Source: a virus
DNA: 25,048 nt
Virus record (IMG/VR): IMGVR_UViG_3300028030_000058
Span: 1-25,048 of that record
Reading direction: 5' to 3' (one strand)
In this document: one piece after another, positions 1 through 5,419 of the stretch
How positions within the stretch are numbered: position 1 is the first letter of the stretch
Layout: every line of letters begins with the position of its first letter
Made by a program: the position numbers and the translations under genes
The notes under the pieces: generated by a model
The model's input: only the letters and a program-made list of their open reading frames with translations
What the model was told of the DNA's origin: nothing
The model's database searches: none

Positions 1-2
1 CC

Positions 3-560
3 TATAAGTCCCCCCAACAAACCGACTTGACACTACAGTCCCGCGTGTTATTATATGCTATGGAAGAAAATATATATAAAGAGGCGGAAGCTGCTAGATT
101 AGAATTATTGAAGCGTCGGGAGGAGGGTGTACTTACTCTTGGTGAGTTGGATGATTTGAATGTAGTGGAGGCTGAGATAGCAGGAGCGTTAAATGCGGCG
201 GTAGCGGAATTGTCCCGTATGAGAGAGAAGGGATGTAGTGCTAGAGAGATGAGTGAGCCGTTGCGTTATGTAAGTATGTTGACGTTGGCGCGTCAGTTGG
301 GTGGTGAAGATCGGAAGTTAGCTGTTGATGCTGCTGTAAAGTTATTGGACAGGAGTGATGGGAAGGTGGTTGGAATTGAGGGAGATGGTTCTAAGGTAGA
401 GGTAAATGTGGTGACGGCGGTTATTGATGATGGTGCGCGAGCTGAGTTAGCTAGGCGTTTAAGTTTTTTGGAGGAGAAGGCGCAGTCGCGGGGGTTGATT
501 GGTGGGTCGCTTGATGTTTTGCCTGATATTTTACCAGATGAGGTTACGGAGGTTGAGTAA
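3..560 (+). CDS. Hypothetical phage protein upstream of terminase, probably 5'-truncated (small-terminase candidate)
   Basis: I do not recognise a family. The frame is open to the left edge, and the translated edge residues look like coding sequence, so the true start may lie outside the window. Internal starts are TTG at 27 and ATG at 60, but neither has a clear Shine-Dalgarno sequence. The protein is rich in Glu, Ala, Leu and Arg and is mostly predictable as helix (residues after the ATG at 60: EENIYKEAEAARLELLKRRE), with a valine-rich segment near KVEVNVVTAVIDDGARAEL and an acidic tail. Position just before a large terminase, plus a helical body and acidic C-terminus, would suit a small terminase subunit; this is inference from context only. 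The gene ends 2 bases before the next ATG. Confidence 0.6.
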   Translation, partial: YKSPQQTDLTLQSRVLLYAMEENIYKEAEAARLELLKRREEGVLTLGELDDLNVVEAEIAGALNAAVAELSRMREKGCSAREMSEPLRYVSMLTLARQLGGEDRKLAVDAAVKLLDRSDGKVVGIEGDGSKVEVNVVTAVIDDGARAELARRLSFLEEKAQSRGLIGGSLDVLPDILPDEVTEVE

Positions 561-562
561 TT

Positions 563-739
563 ATGGGATTTGAGGTTATACACGATGATATCGAGGAGGT
601 ATTTGAGTTGCGAGTACGGGGATACACGATGCGTGCGATAGCGCGTGAATTGGGCATGGGTCGCTCGACGGTGAGTCGGATATTGCATGGTCAGAGGGCG
701 TGTGACAGGGCGTTGGAGATTGAAGATGCTATTTCTTGA
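563..739 (+). CDS. Small helix-turn-helix DNA-binding protein (58 aa)
   Basis: This 58-residue frame starts with ATG directly after the preceding stop. Residues about 12-45 form a clear helix-turn-helix of the resolvase/Trp-repressor type: VFELRVRGYTMRAIARELGM followed by GRSTVSRILHGQR, with the turn Gly after AREL and the polar recognition helix STVSRIL. GGAGGTTGAGTAATT precedes the ATG, so a Shine-Dalgarno is available about 10 bases upstream. There is no partner domain. It could be a small transcription regulator of the late genes or the DNA-binding part of a small terminase; the sequence does not decide between them. GC content here is visibly higher (58 percent in 661-720) than in the rest of the window. 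Confidence 0.72.
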   Translation: MGFEVIHDDIEEVFELRVRGYTMRAIARELGMGRSTVSRILHGQRACDRALEIEDAIS

Positions 740-815
740 GGATGATATATTCTTTGTACTCATGTCGTGGGTTGTGCTGTTTGTATTTATTTGGCTATTC
801 GCTGGTAAGGGTTAG
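726..815 (+). CDS. Possible 29-residue single-pass membrane peptide
   Basis: A short ATG frame overlaps the end of the HTH gene by 14 bases in another frame. Its product starts MLFLEDDIFFVLMSWVVLFV and continues with FIWLFAGKG. After a short acidic start it is an almost uninterrupted hydrophobic segment of about 19 residues, ending in a basic residue. GGAG at 715-718 lies 7 bases before the ATG, an ideal Shine-Dalgarno spacing, and the stop is 8 bases before the terminase start. This looks like a real small membrane peptide, perhaps holin- or regulator-like, but frames this short occur by chance and no family is recognised. Confidence 0.4.
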   Translation: MLFLEDDIFFVLMSWVVLFVFIWLFAGKG

Positions 816-823
816 GCACACGT

Positions 824-3800
824 ATGTATGAGGATTGGCTAGAGCGGATTAATGATATGTCTGAGGATGAGGTACGGGAGCTAATGTCCCGCGCTGATTC
901 TGAAATGAAAGGCGTGAAATTTGTTCCGTTTGCAGGTACTCAGGCGCGTGCGTATTTCAGCGAAGCTGATATTATGTTATTCGGAGGAAAACCTTCGGGG
1001 GGTAAGATGCTCTGTAAAAATACGCTGGTCCCTGTGCCTTTAGGGACTAATGCGAGTGGTTATAAAAATCACGGTGATTTAATCGTCGGTGATTATGTAT
1101 ATGGAGCAGATGGTTTGGCTAAGAGAGTGTTGCAGATACACGAGACGGTGGATAAACCAGATGCATATGAGGTTGAATTTTCCACTGGAGAGGTTTTTAA
1201 GTGCGATGCACGCCACTGTTGGGAAACGGTGGATTTAACTAGTAGGCAGCGAAGATACCGTGGTAGCGATGAATGGCGCAGACGCAGGAGGGAGAATCGT
1301 GAAAGCAGGGCGAAAACTGATCCTAAAAATGCTGGTGCTGCACTGAATGTTTCGAAGATGAACTCGGATAGAGTATATAATATATTACAGCCAGAGAAGA
1401 CAGTGCTGACGACCACAGAGATAAAAGCCACTCTGAAAAAGAATGGAAAAAATAATCACTCGGTAGGTATTATTAAGCCTGTGAATCCTTATGATTTAAA
1501 GTTGCCTGTAGACCCATACCTGCTTGGTTTATGGTTGGGTGATGGTTCGTGCAGTAAGGGTGAGATATGCATGGCTGAAAGCGATTTTAATGAGCTGAGT
1601 AAATATCTCGTTGGTGATTATAGCGAAAGAATAGATAAAAAGAATAGAAAAACCCCCGTTTCTGTAAGGTGCTTCTATGGCTTGAAGGTTAAGTTAAGAG
1701 AATTGGGTGTTCTAACTGATAAACGCATACCTGCTATATATCTAAGAGCAGGTATATCTCAGCGTATTGAGTTGCTTCGTGGGATGATGGACACAGATGG
1801 AACGTGCGGCATCAAAGGGTGGTGTGAATTAGGATTTAGTAATAAAGGGTTGTCACATGATGCCTTAGATTTAATTAATGGTCTAGGTATTAAGTCGAGT
1901 ATCCATAAAAAGGAACTGTCTAAGAAGAATGGAAATCACAGAGATCACTATCGAATGAAGTTTTTCCCTGATTTCTCTGTATTTAAACTAAGTAGGAAGG
2001 TTAATAGACAGCGCGAGCTGAGTTGGAAACAGCAGAATATTAGCAGGTCTATCGTTTCTGTGGAGAAATGCTCCCCTGTCCCTATGAACTGCATTACCGT
2101 GGAAGGTGGCCTATACTGCCTTGGTCGCTCGTATATTGTAACGCACAACTCCGCACTAATAAATGGGCTGGCTATTCAGGAACACTACAGGTCGTTATTG
2201 GTGAGGAGAAATCACTCGGATTTACGCCCATTGATTGATGTAGCCAAGGAGCTGTTGGGGTCTGGTAAGGGGTTTATTGGCGGTGGCCGTCCGATGTATA
2301 ACAAATCGGGTGGCGGTGTAATTCACTATATGGGGTTGTCTGCGGACGGTGGATTGGGGGGTCTCCAAGGGGAACCACACGATTTGATTTGTGTTGGAAG
2401 GGATACGCCCGTACTTATGGGCGATGGTGATTATAAAGCTATTCAGGATATTGTTAAAGGTGATATAGTTATGACCCTTGAGGGGGGTAAGAGTGTTTTA
2501 TCTGCTCATGGCCGTATGGATAAAGATAGTGTTTGCATAGTGTCTCCATCAGGCAGCCAGATACAGTCTGTTTCTCACAGCGTTATGGGCGGCGGCGTTT
2601 GGTTTTCTTATCAGAGCGTATCTTCTTTACCCATTTTATGTCGTACCGCTTTAATAGCTTGGACGCTGTTTTATAAGAAACTCCAAGAGTCTTTGCTGCG
2701 TCTCGAACACCTAACTGATCGGATGGTGCTATCTTCCTTAGAGCGTCTAATTGCCACTGTTCAGGAGAGTATGGATTTGTTGGTTTCCTCCTTTTATACG
2801 GGGCAAGAAGATCGGGATAGTGTTTTCTTAGAGTATTGTGGTCAACTCCTATTATCTTTGCAGCATCTTTTATTGTTTTCGTCTCAACTAAAGCCTTACT
2901 CACAGCTTCACGAGTTATTCCTCGACTTTGAAAAAATAATTTATTTTGTTTTGTCGTATGGTGAGATCGATGGGCAGAAAAAGTCATTATTTCTAGGTTA
3001 TCTTTATCGTTATTTAAAGGATTCTCGTCTTTATGGTGAACACATTCACGAATTTTTGTGTCAGTCGATTGAACCAACTTTCTCCCCAGTATATCTTCAC
3101 CAACAACGCGATGCTGAGCCACCCAACCCCATTGGTTTGATAAATGATGTTCAGGGAGGAACTCCCAGACATACCTGCCATAGCACATCGTACGTCCACC
3201 CTTATACGACGGATAAACGTCAAGCGAGTGAGTTAATCTTTTTGTCTTTTTCATATATGTATCCTGTTGGTAAAAAAGAAGTATATGATATACATGTAGA
3301 AGGAGTCAATCATTATATAACCGCAGGGGGGTTTATTAATAAAAACTGTGTTGACGAGGTGGCTCAGATTACCGAAGAGCCAGTGCGGACGATTATGGGG
3401 TGGCTACGACCTACGACCAAGACACCGAAGGGGCAGCGATTGAGGGTTGTATTTGGTAGTAATCCGCCACTGGATAGCACAGGGGATTGGTTAATTGATT
3501 TCTTCCCTTGTTGGCTCGATGATACATATCCTAACCCTGCTCAGGATGGTGAATTAAGGTGGTTCATACGTGATGGTGGAGTGGATGTCGAGTGCAAGCA
3601 GGGCGATTCGGTTGTGCTTGATGGTGATGAGATATTTGCTCACTCACGGACGTTTATTGCGTCAGATTACCATGATAACCCATATGTTGACGCGAAAGAT
3701 TACTTGCGGACGCTGGGTAATATGTCAGAAGAGCAGCGCAAGATTCTTATGTCTGGTAATTTCCTTGTATCTCGCGGTGATGCTGAAAGGCAGATGATAC

Positions 3801-4513
3801 CTACTGCATGGATAAAGGCAGCTCAGGATAGATGGAAAAAAGAGAACAGGCCTAAAGGTGGGATGCAAGCCCTTGGTGTTGATGTAACTGGTGATGGAGA
3901 AGATAAATCTGCTGCGTTAGGTGTATATGATGGGTTGTGGTTTGACGAGCCTGCTACTGTAATTGGTAGTGAGATACCACTTGATTCAGATCAGGCGGCG
4001 TGGGTGGTTAAAAATAGGCGTGGTGCTTGCCCTGTAGGTATTGATATGGGTGGTGGTTATGGCGGTGGTACGTATAGTTACCTGATTGGTCAGGGTATAG
4101 AATGTATAAAATTCGTTCCGCAAGGGGCGACGCGTGAAAGAAGCGCAGATCGCTCGTATGGTTTTGCGAATATAAGGTCGCTGTCGTATTGGCGGATGAG
4201 AGAGATGTTAGACCCAGATCAAGAAGGTGGGGCTGTTATTTGCTTGCCCCCTAGTAAGAAATTGTTATCAGATTTAGCAACGCCGAAGTTCGAGGTTGTC
4301 ATGATGGCTGGTCGTATGGTTGTTAAGATGGAGTCCAAGAAAGAAATTAAGAAACGCATCAAAAGATCGCCTGATGAGGGGGATGCGGCTGTTATAGGTT
4401 TGCACACCTATATGAAGGCTGGTAAGGGTGGTGGTTCACAGAGAAGGCACAGCGGAGTAAAAAAAATGGTGGCGAATGTAGGTTTTCCTCACAGGAAGAA
4501 GCGGTGGAAATAA
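824..4513 (+). CDS. terL: Terminase large subunit (DNA packaging ATPase/nuclease) precursor containing two inteins
   Basis: The large terminase pumps DNA into the prohead through the portal and cuts the concatemer. The precursor is 1229 residues, and removal of two inteins (62-442 and 523-841) leaves 529, normal for the family. Exteins in order: N-terminal segment; Walker A GGKPSGGK/S split after Lys61; SLLVRR-type motif near 458; Walker B HDLI/CVDE split after Ile522, with catalytic Asp844-Glu845; a coupling-motif-like VVFGSNPP near 875-882; and a C-terminal RNase H-like nuclease with acidic positions at GVDVTGDGEDK (Asp1020), GIDMGGG (Asp1074) and SPDEGDA (Asp1184/Asp1187). The tail is basic (PHRKKRWK). 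The ATG at 824 has only a weak upstream AGG, 7 bases away. Both inteins sit in ATPase active-site motifs, so the unspliced protein should be inactive. Confidence 0.95.
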   Translation: MYEDWLERINDMSEDEVRELMSRADSEMKGVKFVPFAGTQARAYFSEADIMLFGGKPSGGKMLCKNTLVPVPLGTNASGYKNHGDLIVGDYVYGADGLAKRVLQIHETVDKPDAYEVEFSTGEVFKCDARHCWETVDLTSRQRRYRGSDEWRRRRRENRESRAKTDPKNAGAALNVSKMNSDRVYNILQPEKTVLTTTEIKATLKKNGKNNHSVGIIKPVNPYDLKLPVDPYLLGLWLGDGSCSKGEICMAESDFNELSKYLVGDYSERIDKKNRKTPVSVRCFYGLKVKLRELGVLTDKRIPAIYLRAGISQRIELLRGMMDTDGTCGIKGWCELGFSNKGLSHDALDLINGLGIKSSIHKKELSKKNGNHRDHYRMKFFPDFSVFKLSRKVNRQRELSWKQQNISRSIVSVEKCSPVPMNCITVEGGLYCLGRSYIVTHNSALINGLAIQEHYRSLLVRRNHSDLRPLIDVAKELLGSGKGFIGGGRPMYNKSGGGVIHYMGLSADGGLGGLQGEPHDLICVGRDTPVLMGDGDYKAIQDIVKGDIVMTLEGGKSVLSAHGRMDKDSVCIVSPSGSQIQSVSHSVMGGGVWFSYQSVSSLPILCRTALIAWTLFYKKLQESLLRLEHLTDRMVLSSLERLIATVQESMDLLVSSFYTGQEDRDSVFLEYCGQLLLSLQHLLLFSSQLKPYSQLHELFLDFEKIIYFVLSYGEIDGQKKSLFLGYLYRYLKDSRLYGEHIHEFLCQSIEPTFSPVYLHQQRDAEPPNPIGLINDVQGGTPRHTCHSTSYVHPYTTDKRQASELIFLSFSYMYPVGKKEVYDIHVEGVNHYITAGGFINKNCVDEVAQITEEPVRTIMGWLRPTTKTPKGQRLRVVFGSNPPLDSTGDWLIDFFPCWLDDTYPNPAQDGELRWFIRDGGVDVECKQGDSVVLDGDEIFAHSRTFIASDYHDNPYVDAKDYLRTLGNMSEEQRKILMSGNFLVSRGDAERQMIPTAWIKAAQDRWKKENRPKGGMQALGVDVTGDGEDKSAALGVYDGLWFDEPATVIGSEIPLDSDQAAWVVKNRRGACPVGIDMGGGYGGGTYSYLIGQGIECIKFVPQGATRERSADRSYGFANIRSLSYWRMREMLDPDQEGGAVICLPPSKKLLSDLATPKFEVVMMAGRMVVKMESKKEIKKRIKRSPDEGDAAVIGLHTYMKAGKGGGSQRRHSGVKKMVANVGFPHRKKRWK
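1007..2149 (+). mobile_element. Intein 1 of TerL: class 3-type intein with LAGLIDADG homing endonuclease (381 aa)
   Basis: This in-frame protein intron inserts between Lys61 and Ser443 of the Walker A motif; excising it restores GKPSGGKS exactly. In intein numbering it starts MLCKNT, so residue 1 is Met and Thr is at 6, matching block A spacing. Block B has His70 and Trp72. Block F reads NCITVE, with Cys362 where class 1 inteins have Asp. Block G ends VTHN, with Thr379, His380 and Asn381, followed by extein Ser. Trp(B:12)/Cys(F:4)/Thr(G:5) is the established class 3 signature, in which the block F Cys replaces the N-terminal nucleophile. Two LAGLIDADG motifs, YLLGLWLGDG (171-180) and LLRGMMDTDG (256-265), with their Asp residues intact, indicate a monomeric homing endonuclease on the sense strand. 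A basic insert (RRRRRENRESR) follows block B. Confidence 0.92.
2583..3254 (-). CDS. HNH homing endonuclease encoded antisense inside intein 2 (223 aa)
   Basis: This is the only gene on the minus strand. Residues about 46-100 are a typical phage HNH homing-endonuclease domain: AQHRVVGEDILGRKL, then ECVHHKDENPLNNDKDNLEI and AHRSHH, carrying the catalytic His pair, the Asn of the NN...NL core and the distal His. Two helix-turn-helix segments follow, IKDAAKIIGVDHNTLRKHYP (about 128-147) and VRDAAKTLGVSYKTASKLL (about 183-201), as expected of DNA-recognition repeats in such enzymes, and the C-terminus is basic (KKTKRRRP). On the minus strand AGGA (complement of 3262-3265) lies 7 bases before the ATG. 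It presumably cuts intein-less terL alleles and spreads intein 2. It lies entirely within the intein and needs its own minus-strand transcript. Confidence 0.88.
   Translation of the reverse strand: MKKTKRLTHSLDVYPSYKGGRTMCYGRYVWEFLPEHHLSNQWGWVAQHRVVGEDILGRKLVQSTDTKIRECVHHKDENPLNNDKDNLEIMTFSAHRSHHTTKQNKLFFQSRGITREAVSKALVETKTIKDAAKIIGVDHNTLRKHYPDLLAPYKRRKPTNPYSPEQWQLDALRKIAPSDQLGVRDAAKTLGVSYKTASKLLKRYDIKWVKKIRSDKKTKRRRP
3255..3317 (-). promoter_or_regulatory. Candidate minus-strand promoter and ribosome binding site for the antisense HNH gene
   Basis: Reading the minus strand, a perfect TATAAT lies at 3317-3312 and AGGA at 3265-3262, 7 bases before the ATG at 3254. The TATAAT would give a leader of about 50 bases. 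No convincing -35 box is seen at 16-18 bases upstream (best is ATTAAT), so the promoter is weak evidence, while the ribosome binding site is good. Both elements lie inside the sense codons of intein blocks F and G. Confidence 0.38.
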
Positions 4514-4518
4514 AGCTG

Positions 4519-4547
4519 TTGAATTTTCTTGAGATAGCGTGTAGCAT
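4519..4547 (+). promoter_or_regulatory. Candidate sigma70-type promoter after terL
   Basis: TTGAAT (4519-4524), 17 bases, then TAGCAT (4542-4547), in the 73-base gap between terL and the next gene. Each box matches consensus at 4 of 6 positions. The arrangement GTTGA...TAnnnT with the same spacing also occurs before the capsid gene and after the capsid terminator, which raises its credibility. Confidence 0.3.
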
Positions 4548-4586
4548 AACAGGCGTATATATACACAATTTTAAACGGAGTTTGCA

Positions 4587-5240
4587 ATGAGCAATAAGAA
4601 TTACATAGAAAAATCCATAACTGGTTTAAATCGGCTTGGCACTAATGGTGATAATGAGTTGGTCGCTAAATATGATAACGTCACTGACCCAGTGATGATT
4701 TCACAGCAGCCCTCACTCGGAACGGTTAATGGTTCTGGTGTTGAGGTAACGGAAGTATCTAACGGTGTTTTAAATAAATCTGTGTTCACGTTCACCAACC
4801 ATGCGATGGCTCTTACTGATGAAGCTGCGGTTGTGGCGTATGCTGGCTCCAAGGTATATGACTTCCCAGAAGGAGCTATCTATATTATGGGTGCCGTTGC
4901 TGACCTCGATTTAACCAAGTCGAGTGCAGGTGTTAATGATACATGGGATGGCGATTTTGCTCTCGGTACTGTTACAGCGTCTAATAACGCTACACTTTCA
5001 TCTACTGAGCAGGACATTCTACCCACAACAGCAACTCCACAGGCTGTGGCTGGTGCTACAACTGCTAATGGTCAGAGTACGGCGACTGAGAACGCTGTTA
5101 TTGATGGAACGACCACAGCAGTTGATCTTTATTTGAATATCTTGGTTGACGATGCCGATCAGGATGTTACTTCTACCCCAGCGAATATCATAGTTAATGG
5201 AACGGTAACTGTTCTTTGGGCGAATATGGGTGATTATTAA
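4587..5240 (+). CDS. Predicted virion structural protein of unknown function (217 aa)
   Basis: No family is recognised. The protein is acidic, has no cysteine, and is rich in Thr, Ala, Val, Asn and Asp. The N-terminal half (to about residue 110) looks globular, and the remainder contains alternating beta-type stretches ending NIIVNGTVTVLWANMGDY. Such composition is typical of capsid or head-surface beta proteins rather than enzymes. A Shine-Dalgarno CGGAG lies about 9 bases before the ATG. The stop overlaps the start of the next small gene (TAATG), which suggests translational coupling with the head genes that follow. A virion decoration or head-completion role is inferred only from position and composition. 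Confidence 0.7.
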   Translation: MSNKNYIEKSITGLNRLGTNGDNELVAKYDNVTDPVMISQQPSLGTVNGSGVEVTEVSNGVLNKSVFTFTNHAMALTDEAAVVAYAGSKVYDFPEGAIYIMGAVADLDLTKSSAGVNDTWDGDFALGTVTASNNATLSSTEQDILPTTATPQAVAGATTANGQSTATENAVIDGTTTAVDLYLNILVDDADQDVTSTPANIIVNGTVTVLWANMGDY

Positions 5241-5419
5241 TGGGTAGTTTATTTAAAGCACCTAAACCACCACCTCCCCCAGAGGTTAAAGCCCCAGAAG
5301 CGATGCCTGTGCCTGATGATAAACAGGTGCAGCTTGCCTCACAGAAAAGGGCAGCTAAGGCGATATACCAGAAGGGGCGTGAATCTACAGTGATCTCAGG
5401 AAAGACGAAGTTGAATTAA
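5240..5419 (+). CDS. Small proline-rich phage protein preceding the portal (59 aa)
   Basis: This 59-residue frame shares a base with the stop before it and with the portal start after it, TAATG at both junctions. It begins MGSLFKAPKPPPPPEVKAPE, then a charged helix DDKQVQLASQKRAAKAIYQK and an end GRESTVISGKTKLN. A short protein with an N-terminal MG.LF.PK.PPPP motif and a C-terminal GR.ST.L/I.G motif next to the portal or terminase is, from my knowledge of podovirus genomes, a recurrent unannotated family. Its function is unknown. The tight coupling on both sides argues it is made in step with the portal. The frame, composition and coupling make it very probably real. Confidence 0.75.
   Translation: MGSLFKAPKPPPPPEVKAPEAMPVPDDKQVQLASQKRAAKAIYQKGRESTVISGKTKLN

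Larger units (their letters stand above)
2390..3346 (+). mobile_element. Intein 2 of TerL: class 1-type intein whose middle is overprinted by an antisense HNH gene (319 aa)
   Basis: This intein inserts between Ile522 and Cys842, immediately before the Walker B acidic pair; excision gives PHDLICVDEVAQ, a normal terminase Walker B. Block A is CVGRDTPVLM, with Cys1 and Thr6. Block B is SGSQIQSVSHSV, with His63. Block F is VYDIHVEGVNHYITAGG, with the class 1 Asp. The end is INKN followed by Cys, so the usual penultimate His is Lys. No sense-strand endonuclease motif is present. Residues 65-289 are the complement of an HNH endonuclease gene and read as Leu/Ser/Phe-rich sequence in this direction. 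Only about 94 residues (1-64 and 290-319) lie outside the overlap, fewer than a typical minimal splicing domain of about 130, so some overprinted residues probably belong to the splicing fold. Confidence 0.9.

Noticed and set aside
293-763. Long minus-strand open frame opposite the first three genes
   Set aside because: It has no recognisable domain or ribosome binding site and lies opposite better-supported frames, so it is a shadow of the coding strand.
1013-2149. Intein 1 starting at the Cys two residues after Met62 (a class 1 reading)
   Set aside because: It would leave Met-Leu in the P-loop after splicing, place block A Thr at position 4 instead of 6, and ignore the Trp/Cys/Thr set. Starting at Met62 restores GKPSGGKS.
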